In this document: positions 9,265 to 22,800 of the stretch, piece after piece | Layout: every line of letters starts with the position of its first letter | Position numbering within the stretch: the stretch's first letter is position 1 | Source: Budorcas taxicolor | Taxonomy: Eukaryota; Chordata; Mammalia; Artiodactyla; Bovidae | DNA length: 64,000 bases | Reading direction: 5' to 3' | NCBI RefSeq assembly: GCF_023091745.1 | Contig: NC_068925.1 | Span: 496,001 to 560,000, forward strand | The notes under the pieces: generated by a model | Database searches by the model: none | What the model was told of the DNA's origin: nothing | What the model saw: the letters and a program-made list of their open reading frames with translations, nothing else | Made by a program: the position numbers and the translations under genes

Positions 9265-12200
9265 TTGAGGTGCGACGGGAAGGCCGGGAACTCTTTCCCG
9301 ACGAAGCAGGGAAAGGATCCCTCATCTCGAGCTACGAGGCGGAAACGGGGCTCCTCTGGATGTGGGCGGGACCCTCGTGATTCCTCTCGAGTGGAGACGG
9401 CTAGGTCGGGGAACTTCTTGATTTGCACCAAGGGTGTGAAGGACCCTTTCGAAGTTCCAGAGGTGAGGTGTGATCAGCCTCGAGACGCCTCAGCAGAAAT
9501 GGGCCTCATCTCGCCTGGAGGGGAGAACCTCCTGGATTTCCTCGAGTTGCGGCAGGTCTTCTCGAGTTACGACGGGGACCTCAGGGACCCGCTCTGGTGG
9601 CCTCAGGAAAGGCCAGTCCCCATGCGAGTTGCTAGGGGACCTCTCGGGATTCCTCTCCCATCCATGCCGGGGCCTCAGTCCTTGTGTGGGGTCGGGGCCG
9701 GAACCTGAGGATTCTTCTCCAGTGTTGCCATGGATCTTGGGGTGCTTCTGAGTCTCCCCAGGGGAGTCAGGCCTCGTCTCGAGTGGGGGCATGCACGTGC
9801 GCTTTCCTCCCGAGCTGCAGCAGTAGTGTCACGCTTCCTGTCACGTGGATCAAGGGATCTGTGGCTTTCCCTCGAGGCTGTCCCTCGAGGCTTTCCCACG
9901 AGGCTTTCCCACAGGGCTGTGCCACGTGCCACCTTGGTGTGAGTCGATCCTCGGCGTGAAAGACGAACCGGTGAAGGGAAAAGAGGTTCCTCTGGAATGG
10001 ACTGAGACATCTGGGGGACTCTTGGAATGGTGGCACGACCCTGGAGTTCCTCTCGCCTTTCCTGTTGAGAGGGCCTCCTCTTGAGGTGCGACGGGAATGC
10101 CGGGAACTCTTTCCCGACGAAGCAGGGAAAGGATCCCTCATCTCGAGCTACGAGGCGGAAACGGGGCTGCTCTGGATGTGGGCGGGACCCTCGTGATTCC
10201 TCTCGAGTGGAGACGGCTAGGTCGGGGAACTTCTTGATTTGCACCAAGGGTGTGAAGGACCCTTTCGAAGTTCCAGAGGTGAGGTGTGATCAGCCTCGAG
10301 ACGCCTCAGCGGAAATGGGCCTCATCTCGCCTGGAGGGGAGAACCTCCTGGATTTTCTCGAGTTGCAGCAGGTCTTCTCGAGTTACGACGGGGACCTCAG
10401 GGACCCGCTCTGGTGGCCTCAGGAAAGGCCAGTCCCCATGCGAGTTGCTAGGGGACCTCTCGGGATTCCTCTCCCGTCCATGCCGGGGCCTCAGTCCTTG
10501 TGTGGAGTCGGGGCCGGAACCTGAGGATTCCTCTCCAGTGTTGCCATGGATCTTGGGGTGCTTCTGAGTCTCCCCAGGGGAGTCAGGCCTCGTCTCGAGT
10601 GGGGGCATGCACGTGCGCTTTCCTCCCGAGCTGCAGCAGTAGTGTCACGCTTCCTGTCACGTGGATCAAGGGATCTGTGGCTTTCCCTCGAGGCTGTCCC
10701 TCGAGGCTTTCCCACGAGGCTTTCCCACAGGGCTGTGCCACGTGCCACCTTGGTGTGAGTCGATCCTCGGCGTGAAAGACGAGCCGGTGAAGGGAAAAGA
10801 GGTTCCTCTGGAATTTACTGAGACATCTGGGGGACTCTTGGAATGGTGGCACGACCCTGGAGTTCCTCTCGCCGTTCCTGTTGAGAGGGCCTCCTCTTGA
10901 GATGCGACGGGAAGGCCGGGAACTCTTTCCCGACGAAGCAGGGAAAGGATCCCTCATCTCGAGCTACGAGGCGGAAACGGGGCTGCTCTGGATGTGGGCG
11001 GGACCCTCGTGATTCCTCTCGAGTGGAGACGGGTATGTCGGGGAACTTCTTGATTTGCACCAAGGGTGTGAAGGACCCTTTCGAAGTTCCAGAGGTGAGG
11101 TGTGATCAGCCTCGAGACGCCTCAGCGGAAATGGGCCTCATCTCGCCTGGAGGGTAGAACCTCCTGGATTTTCTCGAGTTGCGGCAGGTCTTCTCGAGTT
11201 ACGACGGGGACCTCAGGGACCCGCTCTGGTGGCCTCAGGAAAGGCCAGTCCCCATGCGAGTTGCTAGGGGACCTCTCGGGATTCCTCTCCCGTCCATGCC
11301 GGGGCCTCAGTCCTTGTGTGGAGTCGGGGCCGGAACCTGAGGATTCCTCTCCAGTGTTGCCATGGATCTTGGGGTGCTTCTGAGTCTCCCCAGGGGAGTC
11401 AGGCCTCGTCTCGAGTTGGGGCATGCACGTGCGCTTTCCTCCCGAGCTGCAGCAGTAGTGTCACGCTTCCTGTCACGTGGATCAAGGGATCTGTGGCTTT
11501 CCCTCGAGGCTGTCCCTCGAGGCTTTCCCACGAGGCTTTCCCACAGGGCTGTGCCACGTGCCACCTTGGTGTGAGTCGATCCTCGGCGTGAAAGACGAGC
11601 CGGTGAAGGGAAAAGAGGTTCCTCTGGAATGGACTGAGACATCTGGGGGACTCTTGGAATGGTGGCACGACCCTGGAGTTCCTCTCGCCGTTCCTGTTGA
11701 GAGGGCCTCCTCTTGAGGTGCGACGGGAAGGCCGGGAACTCTTTCCCGACGAAGCAGGGAAAGGATCCCTCATCTCGAGCTACGAGGCGGAAACGGGGCT
11801 CCTCTGGATGTGGGCGGGACCCTCGTGATTCCTCTCGAGTGGAGACGGGTATGTCGGGGAACTTCTTGATTTGCACCAAGGGTGTGAAGGACCCTATCGA
11901 AGTTCCAGAGGTGAGGTGTGATCAGCCTCGAGACGCCTCAGCGGAAATGGGCCTCATCTCGCCTGGAGGGGAGAACCTCCTGGATTTTCTCGAGTTGCGG
12001 CAGGTCTTCTCGAGTTACGACGGGGACCTCAGGGACCCGCTCTGGTGGCCTCAGGAAAGGCCAGTCCCCATGCGAGTTGCTAGGGGACCTCTCGGGATTC
12101 CTCTCCCGTCCATGCCGGGGCCTCAGTCCTTGTGTGGAGTCGGGGCCGGAACCTGAGGATTCCTCTCCAGTGTTGCCATGGATCTTGGGGTGCTTCTGAG

Positions 12201-13799
12201 TCTCCCCAGGGGAGTCAGGCCTCGTCTCGAGTGGGGGCATGCACGTGCGCTTTCCTCCCGAGCTGCAGCAGTAGTGTCACGCTTCCTGTCACGTGGATCA
12301 AGGGATCTGTGGCTTTCCCTCGAGGCTGTCCCTCGAGGCTTTCCCACGAGGCTTTCCCACAGGGCTGTGCCACGTGCCACCTTGGTGTGAGTCGATCCTC
12401 GGCGTGAAAGACGAGCCGGTGAAGGGAAAAGAGGTTCCTCTGGAATGGACTGAGACATCTGGGGGACTCTTGGAATGGTGGCACGACCCTGGAGTTCCTC
12501 TTGCCGGTCCTGTTGAGAGGGCCTCCTCTTGAGATGCGAGGGGAAGGCCGGGAACTCTTTCCCGAAGAAGCAGGGAAAGGATCCCTCATCTCGAGCTACG
12601 AGGCGGAATCGGGGCTCCTCTGGATGTGGGCGGGACCCTCGTGATTCCTCTCGAGTGGAGACGGGTATGTCGGGGAACTTCTTGATTTGCACCAAGGGTG
12701 TGAAGGACCCTTTCGAAGTTCCAGAGGTGAGGTGTGATCAGCCTCGAGACGCCTCAGCGGAAATGGGCCTCATCTCGCCTGGAGGGGAGAACCTCCTGGA
12801 TTTTCTCGAGTTGCGGTAGGTCTTCTCGAGTTACGACGGGGACCTCAGGGACCCGCTCTGGTGGCCTCAGGAAAGGCCAGTCCCCATGCGAGTTGCTAGG
12901 GGACCTCTCGGGATTCCTCTCCCGTCCATGCCGGGGCCTCAGTCCTTGTGTGGAGTCGGGGCCGGAACCTGAGGATTCCTCTCCAGTGTTGCCATGGATC
13001 TTGGGGTGCTTCTGAGTCTCCCCAGGGGAGTCAGGCCTCGTCTCGAGTGGGGGCATGCACGTGCGCTTTCCTCCCGAGCTGCAGCAGTAGTGTCACGCTT
13101 CCTGTCACGTGGATCAAGGGATCTGTGGCTTTCCCTCGAGGCTGTCCCTCGAGGCTTTCCCACGAGGCTTTCCCACAGGGCTGTGCCACGTGCCACCTTG
13201 GTGTGAGTCGATCCTCGGCGTGAAAGACGAGCCGGTGAAGGGAAAAGAGGTTCCTCTGGAATGGACTGAGACATCTGGGGGACTCTTGGAATGGTGGCAC
13301 GACCCTGGAGTTCCTCTCGCCGTTCCTGTTGAGAGGGCCTCCTCTTGAGGTGCGACGGGAAGGCCGGGAACTCTTTCCCGACGAAGCAGGGAAAGGATCC
13401 CTCATCTCGAGCTACGAGGCGGAAACGGGGCTCCTCTGGATGTGGGCGGGACCCTCGTGATTCCTCTCGAGTGGAGACGGGTATGTCGGGGAACTTCTTG
13501 ATTTGCACCAAGGGTGGGAAGGACCCTTTCGAAGTTCCAGAGGTGAGGTGTGATCAGCCTCGAGACGCCTCAGCGGAAATGGGCCTCATCTCGCCTGGAG
13601 GGGAGAACCTCCTGGATTTTCTCGAGTTGCGGCAGGTCTTCTCGAGTTACGACGGGGACCTCAGGGACCCGCTCTGGTGGCCTCAGGAAAGGCCAGTCCC
13701 CATGCGAGTTGCTAGGGGACCTCTCGGGATTCCTCTCCCGTCCATGCCGGGGCCTCAGTCCTTGTGTGGAGTCGGGGCCGGAACCTGAGGATTCCTCTC

Positions 13800-15871
13800 C
13801 AGTGTTGCCATGGATCTTGGGGTGCTTCTGAGTCTCCCCAGGGGAGTCAGGCCTCGTCTCGAGTGGGGGCATGCACGTGCGCTTTCCTCCCGAGCTGCAG
13901 CAGTAGTGTCACGCTTCCTGTCACGTGGATCAAGGGATCTGTGGCTTTCCCTCGAGGCTGTCCCTCGAGGCTTTCCCACGAGGCTTTCCCACAGGGCTGT
14001 GCCACGTGCCACCTTGGTGTGAGTCGATCCTCGGCGTGAAAGACGAGCCGGTGAAGGGAAAAGAGGTTCCTCTGGAATGGACTGAGACATCTGGGGGACT
14101 CTTGGAATGGTGGCACGACCCTGGAGTTCCTCTTGCCGGTCCTGTTGAGAGGGCCTCCTCTTGAGATGCGAGGGGAAGGCCGGGAACTCTTTCCCGAAGA
14201 AGCAGGGAAAGGATCCCCCATCTCGAGCTACGAGGCGGAATCGGGGCTCCTCTGGATGTGGGCGGGACCCTCGTGATTCCTCTCGAGTGGAGACGGGTAT
14301 GTCGGGGAACTTCTTGATTTGCACCAAGGGTGTGAAGGAGCCTTTCGAAGTTCCAGAGGGGAGGTGTGATCAGCCTCGAGACGCCTCAGCGGAAATGGGC
14401 CTCATCTCGCCTGGAGGGGAGAACCTCCTGGATTTTCTCGAGTTGCGGCAGGTCTTCTCGAGTTACGACAGGGACCTCAGGGACCCGCTCTGGTGGCCTC
14501 AGGAAAGGCCAGTCCCCATGCGAGTTGCTAGGGGACCTCTCGGGATTCCTCTCCCGTCCATGCCGGGGCCTCAGTCCTTGTGTGGAGTCGGGGCCGGAAC
14601 CTGAGGATTCCTCTCCAGTGTTGCCATGGATCTTGGGGTGCTTCTGAGTCTCCCCAGGGGAGTCAGGCCTCGTCTCGAGTGGGGGCATGCACGTGCGCTT
14701 TCCTCCCGAGCTGCAGCAGTAGTGTCACGCTTCCTGTCACGTGGATCAAGGGATCTGTGGCTTTCCCTCGAGGCTGTCCCTCGAGGCTTTCCCACGAGGC
14801 TTTCCCACAGGGCTGTGCCACGTGCCACCTTGGTGTGAGTCGATCCTCGGCGTGAAAGACGAGCCGGTGAAGGGAAAAGAGGTTCCTCTGGAATGGACTG
14901 AGACATCTGGGGGACTCTTGGAATGGTGGCACGACCCTGGAGTTCCTCTCGCCGTTCCTGTTGAGAGGGCCTCTTCTTGAGGTGCGACGGGAAGGCCGGG
15001 AACTCTTTCCCGACGAAGCAGGGAAAGGATCCCTCATCTCGAGATACGAGGCTGAAACGGGGCTCCTCTGGATGTGGGCGGGACCCTCGTGATTACTCTC
15101 GAGTGGAGACGGCTAGGTCGGGAAACTTCTTGATTTGCACCAAGGGTGTGAAGGAGCCTTTCGAAGTTCCAGAGGTGAGGTGTGATCAGCCTCGAGACGA
15201 CTCAGCGGAAATGGGCCTCATCTCGCCTGGAGGGGAGAACCTCCTGGATTTTCTCGAGTTGCGGCAGGTCTTCTCGAGTTACGACGGGGACATCAGGGAC
15301 CCGCTCTGATGGCCTCAGGAAAGGCCAGTCCCCATGCGAGTTGCTAGGGGACCTCTCGGGATTCCTCTCCCGTCCATGCTGGGGCCTCAGTCCTTGTGTG
15401 GAGTCGGGGCCGGAACCTGAGGATTCCTCTCCAGTGTTGCCATGGATCTTGGGGTGCTTCTGAGTCTCCCCAGGGGAGTCAGGCCTCGTCTCGAGTGGGG
15501 ACATGCACGTGCGCTTTCCTCCCGAGCGGCAGCAGTAGTGTCACATTCCTGTCACGTGGATCAAGGGATCTGTGGCTTTCCCTCGAGGCTGTCCCTCGAG
15601 GCTTTCCCACGAGGCTTTCCCACAGGGCTGTGCCACGTGCCACCTTGGTGTGAGTCGATCCTCGGCGTGAAAGACGAGCCGGTGAAGGGAAAAGAGGTTC
15701 CTCTGGAATGGACTGAGACATCTGGGGGACTCTTGGAATGGTGGCACGACCCTGGAGTTCCTCTCGCCGTTCCTGTTGAGAGGGCCTCCTCTTGAGGTGC
15801 GACGGGAAGGCCGGGAACTCTTTCCCGACGAAGCAGGGAAAGGATCCCTCATCTCGAGCTACGAGGCGGAA
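13800..15871. repeat. Duplicated block, copy 1 (4-monomer step, 3263 bp)
   Basis: This 2072-bp stretch matches 17063-19134 with one substitution found by eye (A at 15292, C at 18555). Shared rare variants include GCGAGGGG, CCCGAAGAAGC, GATCCCCCATC, TTACGACAGGG, GAGATACGAGG, ACGACTCAGC and the 815-bp deletion allele. The left limit is set by 13799 (C versus G at 17062) and the right by 15872 (T versus A at 19135). Confidence 0.85.
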
Positions 15872-17062
15872 TCGGGGCTCCTATGGATGTGGGCGGGACC
15901 CTCGTGATTCCTCTCGAGTGGAGACGGGTATGTCGGGGAACTTCTTGATTTGCACCAAGGGTGTGAAGGAGCCTTTCGAAGTTCCAGAGGTGAGGTGTGA
16001 TCAGCCTCGAGACGCCTCAGCGGAAATGGGCCTCATCTCGCCTGGAGGGGAGAACCTCCTGGATTTTCTCGAGTTGCGGCAGGTCTTCTCGAGTTACGAC
16101 GGGGACCTCAGGGACCCGCTCTGGTGGCCTCAGGAAAGGCCAGTCCCCATGCGAGTTGCTAGGGGACCTCTCGGGATTCCTCTCCCGTCCATGCCGGGGC
16201 CTCAGTCCTTGTGTGGAGTCGGGGCCGGAACCTGAGGATTCCTCTCCAGTGTTGCCATGGATCTTGGGGTGCTTCTGAGTCTCCCCAGGGGAGTCAGGCC
16301 TCGTCTCGAGTGGGGGCATGCACGTGCGCTTTCCTCCCGAGCTGCAGCAGTAGTGTCACGCTTCCTGTCACGTGGATCAAGGGATCTGTGGCTTTCCCTC
16401 GAGGCTGTCCCTCGAGGCTTTCCCACGAGGCTTTCCCACAGGGCTGTGCCACGTGCCACCTTGGTGTGAGTCGATCCTCGGCGTGAAAGACGAGTCGGTG
16501 AAGGGAAAAGAGGTTCCTCTGGAATGGACTGAGACATCTGGGGGACTCTTGGAATGGTGGCACGACCCTGGAGTTCCTCTCGCCGTTCCTGTTGAGAGGG
16601 CCTCCTCTTGAGGTGCGACGGGAAGGCCGGGAACTCTTTCCCGACGAAGCAGGGAAAGGATCCCTCATCTCGAGCTACGAGGCGGAAACGGGGCTCCTCT
16701 GGATGTGGGCGGGACCCTCGTGATTCCTCTCGAGTGGAGACGGGTATGTCGGGGAACTTCTTGATTTGCACCAAGGGTGTGAAGGAGCCTTTCGAAGTTC
16801 CAGAGGTGAGGTGTGATCAGCCTCGAGACGCCTCAGCGGAAATGGGCCTCATCTCGCCTGGAGGGGAGAACCTCCTGGATTTTCTCGAGTTGCGGCAGGT
16901 CTTCTCGAGTTACGACGGGGACCTCAGGGACCCGCTCTGGTGGCCTCAGGAAAGGCCAGTCCCCATGCGAGTTGCTAGGGGACCTCTCGGGATTCCTCTC
17001 CCGTCCATGCCGGGGCCTCAGTCCTTGTGTGGAGTCGGGGCCGGAACCTGAGGATTCCTCTG

Positions 17063-19134
17063 CAGTGTTGCCATGGATCTTGGGGTGCTTCTGAGTCTCC
17101 CCAGGGGAGTCAGGCCTCGTCTCGAGTGGGGGCATGCACGTGCGCTTTCCTCCCGAGCTGCAGCAGTAGTGTCACGCTTCCTGTCACGTGGATCAAGGGA
17201 TCTGTGGCTTTCCCTCGAGGCTGTCCCTCGAGGCTTTCCCACGAGGCTTTCCCACAGGGCTGTGCCACGTGCCACCTTGGTGTGAGTCGATCCTCGGCGT
17301 GAAAGACGAGCCGGTGAAGGGAAAAGAGGTTCCTCTGGAATGGACTGAGACATCTGGGGGACTCTTGGAATGGTGGCACGACCCTGGAGTTCCTCTTGCC
17401 GGTCCTGTTGAGAGGGCCTCCTCTTGAGATGCGAGGGGAAGGCCGGGAACTCTTTCCCGAAGAAGCAGGGAAAGGATCCCCCATCTCGAGCTACGAGGCG
17501 GAATCGGGGCTCCTCTGGATGTGGGCGGGACCCTCGTGATTCCTCTCGAGTGGAGACGGGTATGTCGGGGAACTTCTTGATTTGCACCAAGGGTGTGAAG
17601 GAGCCTTTCGAAGTTCCAGAGGGGAGGTGTGATCAGCCTCGAGACGCCTCAGCGGAAATGGGCCTCATCTCGCCTGGAGGGGAGAACCTCCTGGATTTTC
17701 TCGAGTTGCGGCAGGTCTTCTCGAGTTACGACAGGGACCTCAGGGACCCGCTCTGGTGGCCTCAGGAAAGGCCAGTCCCCATGCGAGTTGCTAGGGGACC
17801 TCTCGGGATTCCTCTCCCGTCCATGCCGGGGCCTCAGTCCTTGTGTGGAGTCGGGGCCGGAACCTGAGGATTCCTCTCCAGTGTTGCCATGGATCTTGGG
17901 GTGCTTCTGAGTCTCCCCAGGGGAGTCAGGCCTCGTCTCGAGTGGGGGCATGCACGTGCGCTTTCCTCCCGAGCTGCAGCAGTAGTGTCACGCTTCCTGT
18001 CACGTGGATCAAGGGATCTGTGGCTTTCCCTCGAGGCTGTCCCTCGAGGCTTTCCCACGAGGCTTTCCCACAGGGCTGTGCCACGTGCCACCTTGGTGTG
18101 AGTCGATCCTCGGCGTGAAAGACGAGCCGGTGAAGGGAAAAGAGGTTCCTCTGGAATGGACTGAGACATCTGGGGGACTCTTGGAATGGTGGCACGACCC
18201 TGGAGTTCCTCTCGCCGTTCCTGTTGAGAGGGCCTCTTCTTGAGGTGCGACGGGAAGGCCGGGAACTCTTTCCCGACGAAGCAGGGAAAGGATCCCTCAT
18301 CTCGAGATACGAGGCTGAAACGGGGCTCCTCTGGATGTGGGCGGGACCCTCGTGATTACTCTCGAGTGGAGACGGCTAGGTCGGGAAACTTCTTGATTTG
18401 CACCAAGGGTGTGAAGGAGCCTTTCGAAGTTCCAGAGGTGAGGTGTGATCAGCCTCGAGACGACTCAGCGGAAATGGGCCTCATCTCGCCTGGAGGGGAG
18501 AACCTCCTGGATTTTCTCGAGTTGCGGCAGGTCTTCTCGAGTTACGACGGGGACCTCAGGGACCCGCTCTGATGGCCTCAGGAAAGGCCAGTCCCCATGC
18601 GAGTTGCTAGGGGACCTCTCGGGATTCCTCTCCCGTCCATGCTGGGGCCTCAGTCCTTGTGTGGAGTCGGGGCCGGAACCTGAGGATTCCTCTCCAGTGT
18701 TGCCATGGATCTTGGGGTGCTTCTGAGTCTCCCCAGGGGAGTCAGGCCTCGTCTCGAGTGGGGACATGCACGTGCGCTTTCCTCCCGAGCGGCAGCAGTA
18801 GTGTCACATTCCTGTCACGTGGATCAAGGGATCTGTGGCTTTCCCTCGAGGCTGTCCCTCGAGGCTTTCCCACGAGGCTTTCCCACAGGGCTGTGCCACG
18901 TGCCACCTTGGTGTGAGTCGATCCTCGGCGTGAAAGACGAGCCGGTGAAGGGAAAAGAGGTTCCTCTGGAATGGACTGAGACATCTGGGGGACTCTTGGA
19001 ATGGTGGCACGACCCTGGAGTTCCTCTCGCCGTTCCTGTTGAGAGGGCCTCCTCTTGAGGTGCGACGGGAAGGCCGGGAACTCTTTCCCGACGAAGCAGG
19101 GAAAGGATCCCTCATCTCGAGCTACGAGGCGGAA
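17063..19134. repeat. Duplicated block, copy 2 (4-monomer step, 3263 bp)
   Basis: This is the partner of 13800-15871. The step of 3263 is four monomers (4 x 816 minus the shared 1-bp deletion). A single difference in about 2.07 kb indicates a recent event. Confidence 0.85.
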
Positions 19135-19870
19135 ACGGGGCTCCTCTGGATGTGGGCGGGACCCTCGTGATTCCTCTCGAGTGGAGACGGCTAGGTCGGG
19201 GAACTTCTTGATTTGCACCAAGGGTGTGAAGGAGCCTTTCGAAGTTCCAGAGGTGAGGTGTGATCAGCCTCGAGACGCCTCAGCGGAAATGGGCCTCATC
19301 TCGCCTGGAGGGGAGAACCTCCTGGATTTCCTCGAGTTGCGGCAGGTCTTCTCGAGTTACGACGGGGACCTCAGGGACCCGCTCTGGTGGCCTCAGGAAA
19401 GGCCAGTCCCCATGCGAGTTGCTAGGGGACCTCTCGGGATTCCTCTCCCGTCCATGCCGGGGCCTCAGTCCTTGTGTGGAGTCGGGGCCGGAACCTGAGG
19501 ATTCCTCTCCAGTGTTGCCATGGATCTTGGGGTGCTTCTGAGTCTCCCCAGGGGAGTCAGGCCTCGTCTCGAGTGGGGGCATGCACGTGCGCTTTCCTCC
19601 CGAGCTGCAGCAGTAGTGTCACGCTTCCTGTCACGTGGATCAAGGGATCTGTGGATTTCCCTCGAGGCTGTCCCTCGAGGCTTTCCCACGAGGCTTTCCC
19701 AAAGGGCTGTGCCACGTGCCACCTTGGTGTGATTCGAACCTAGGCGTGAAAGACTAGCCGGTGAAGGGAAAAGAGGTTCCTCTGGAATGGACTGAGACAT
19801 CTGGGGGACTCTTGGAATGGTGGCACGACCCTGGAGTTCCTCTCGCCGTTCCTGTTGAGAGGGCCTCCTC

Positions 19871-22800
19871 TTGAGATGCGACGGGAAGGCCGGGAACTCT
19901 TTCCCGACGAAGCAGGGAAAGGATCCCTCATCTCGAGCTACGAGGCGGAAACGGGGCTCCTCTGGATGTGGGCGGGACCCTCGTGATTCCTCTCGAGTGG
20001 AGACGGCTAGGTCGGGGAACTTCTTGATTTGCACCAAGGGTGTGAAGGAGCCTTTCGAAGTTCCAGAGGTGAGGTGTGATCAGCCTCGAGACGCCTCAGC
20101 GGAAATGGGCCTCATCTCGCCTGGAGGGGAGAACCTCCTGGATTTCCTCGAGTTGCGGCAGGTCTTCTCGAGTTACGACGGGGACCTCAGGGACCCACTC
20201 TGGTGGCCTCAGGAAAGGCCAGTCCCCATGCGAGTTGCTAGGGGACCTCTCGGGATTCCTCTCCCGTCCATGCCGGGGCCTCAGTCCTTGTGTGGATCGG
20301 GGCCGGAACCTGAGCATTCCTCTCTAGTGTTGCCATGGATCTTGGGGTGCTTCTGAGTCTCCCCAGGGGAGTCAGGCCTCGTCTCGAGTGGGGGCATGCA
20401 CGTGCGCTTTCCTCCCGAGCTGCAGCAGTAGTGTCACGCTTCCTGTCACGTGGATCAAGGGATCTGTGGCTTTCCCTCGAGGCTGTACCTCGAGGCTTTC
20501 CCACGAGGCTTTCCCACAGGGCTGTGCCACGTGCCACCTTGGTGTGAGTCGATCCTCGGCGTGAAAGACGAGCCGGTGAAGGGAAAAGAGGTTCCTCTGG
20601 AATGGACTGAGACATCTGGGGGACTCTTGGAATGGTGGCACGACCCTGGAGTTCCTCTCGCCGTTCCTGTTGAGAGGGCCTCCTCTTGAGGTGCGACGGG
20701 AAGGCCGGGAACTCTTTCCCGACGAAGTAGGGAAAGGATCCCTCATCTCGAGCTACGAGGCGGAAACGGGGCTCCTCTGGATGTGGGCGGGTCCCTCGTG
20801 ATTCCTCTCGAGTGGAGACGGCTAGGTCGGGGAACTTCTTGATTTGCACCAAGGGTGTGAAGGACCCTTTCGAAGTTCCAGAGGTGAGGTGTGATCAGCC
20901 TCGAGACGCCTCAGCGGAAATGGGCCTCATCTCGCCTGGAGGGGAGAACCTCCTGGATTTTCTCGAGTTGCGGCAGGTCTTCTCGAGTTACGACGGGGAC
21001 CTCAGGGACCCGCTCTGTTGGCCTCAGGAAAGGCCAGTCCCCATGCGAGTTGCTAGGGGACCTCTCGGGATTCCTCTCCCGTCCATGCCGGGGCCTCAGT
21101 CCTTGTGTGGAGTCGGGGCCAGAACCTGAGGATTCCTCTCCAGTGTTGCCATGGATCTTGGGGTGCTTCTGAGTCTCCCCAGGGGAGTCAGGCCTCGTCT
21201 CGAGTGGGGGCATGCACGTGCGCTTTCCTCCCGAGCTGCAGCAGTAGTGTCATGCTTCCTGTCACGTGGATCAAGGGATCTGTGGCTTTCCCTCGAGGCT
21301 GTCCCTCGAGGCTTTCCCACGAGGCTTTCCCACAGGGCTGTGCCACGTGCCACCTTGGTGTGAGTCGATCCTCGGCGTGAAAGACGAGCCGGTGAAGGGA
21401 AAAGATGTTCTTCTGGAATGGACTGAGACATCTGGGGGACTCTTGGAATGGTGGCACGACCCTGGAGTTCCTCTCGCCGGTCCTGTTGAGAGGGCCTCCT
21501 CTTGAGATGCGACGGGAAGGCCGGGAACTCTTTCCCGACGAAGCAGGGAAAGGATCCCTCATCTCGAGCTATGAGGCGGAATCGGGGCTCCTCTGGATGT
21601 GGGCGGGACCCTCGTGATTCCTCTCGAGTGGAGACGGGTATGTCGGGGAACTTCTTGATTTGCACCAAGGGTGTGAAGGAGCCTTTCGAAGTTCCAGAGG
21701 TGAGGTGTGATCAGCCTCGAGACGCCTCAGCGGAAATGGGCCTCATCTCGCCTGGAGGGGAGAACCTCCTGGATTTTCTCGAGTTGCGGCAGGTCTTCTC
21801 GAGTTACGACGGGGAGCTCAGGGACCCGCTCTGGTGGCCTCAGGAAAGGCCAGTCCCCATGCGAGTTGCTAGGGGACCTCTCGGGATTCCTCTCCCGTCC
21901 ATGCCGGGGCCTCAGTCCTTGTGTGGAGTCGGGGCCGGAACCTGAGGATTCCTCTCCAGTGTTGCCATGGATCTTGGGGTGCTTCTGAGTCTCCCCAGGG
22001 GAGTCAGGCCTCGTCTCGAGTTGGGGCATGCACGTGCGCTTTCCTCCCGAGCTGCAGCAGTAGTGTCACGCTTCCTGTCACGTGGATCAAGGGATCTGTG
22101 GCTTTCCCTCGAGGCTGTCCCTCGAGGCTTTCCCACGAGGCTTTCCCACAGGGCTGTGCCACGTGCCACCTTGGTGTGAGTCGATCCTCGGCGTGAAAGA
22201 CGAGCCGGTGAAGGGAAAAGAGGTTCCTCTGGAATGGACTGAGACATCTGGGGGACTCTTGGAATGGTGGCACGACCCTGGAGTTCCTCTCTCCGTTCCT
22301 GTTGAGAGGGCCTCCTCTTGAGATGCGACGGGAAAGCCGGGAACCCTTTTCCGACGAAGCAGGGAAAGGATCCCTCATCTCGAGCTATGAGGCGGAAACG
22401 GGGCTCCTGTGGATGTGGGCGGGACCCCCGTGATTCCTCTCGAGTGGAGACGGGTATGTCGGGGAACTTCTTGATTTGCACCAAGGGTGTGAAGGACCCT
22501 ATCGAAGTTCCAGAGGGGAGGTGTGATAAGCCTCGAGACGCCTCAGCGGAAAGGGGCCTCATCTCGCCTGGAGGGGAGAACCTCCTGGATTTTCTCGAGT
22601 TGCGGCAGGTCTTCTCGAGTTACGACGGGGACCTCAGGGACCCGCTCTGATGGCCTCAGGAAAGGCCAGTCCCCATGCGAGTTGCTAGGGGACCTCTCGG
22701 GATTCCTCTCCCGTCCATGCCGGGGCCTCAGTCCTTGTGTGGAGTCGGGGCCGGAACCTGAGGATTCCTCTCCAGTGTTGCCATGGATCTTGGGGTGCTT

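Larger units (their letters stand above)
290..12528. repeat. Array segment 1: loosely ordered monomers
   Basis: Fifteen monomers lie here, with starts at 290, 1106, 1922, 2738, 3554, 4370, 5186, 6002, 6818, 7634, 8450, 9265, 10081, 10897 and 11713. All are 816 bp except 8450 (815). Variant combinations recur at six- and seven-monomer distances without a clean repeating unit. CTGTGTCTCC recurs at about 1591 and 7303, and GATGTGGCCGGG at about 2837 and 8549 (both 5712 bp, seven monomers). GACTGTGACAT at about 3476 recurs at 8372, but six monomers away. The monomers at 2738-5001 and 8450-10080 share CAGCAGAAATG. This looks like an older, partly scrambled higher-order pattern. Confidence 0.7.
12529..19870. 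repeat. Array segment 2: alternating GCGAGGGG and GCGACGGG monomers
   Basis: Nine monomers start at 12529, 13345, 14161, 14977, 15792, 16608, 17424, 18240 and 19055. Those at 12529, 14161 and 17424 share a distinctive haplotype (GATGCGAGGGG, CCCGAAGAAGC, GGAATCGGGG, preceded by CTCTTGCCGGTCC). They sit two and four monomers apart, so at least two amplification events are stacked. The monomers at 14977 and 18240 are 815 bp long through a shared change (GTCACATTCC for GTCACGCTTCC). The last monomer (19055) ends in the GATTCGAACCTAGG haplotype that leads into the next segment. Confidence 0.75.
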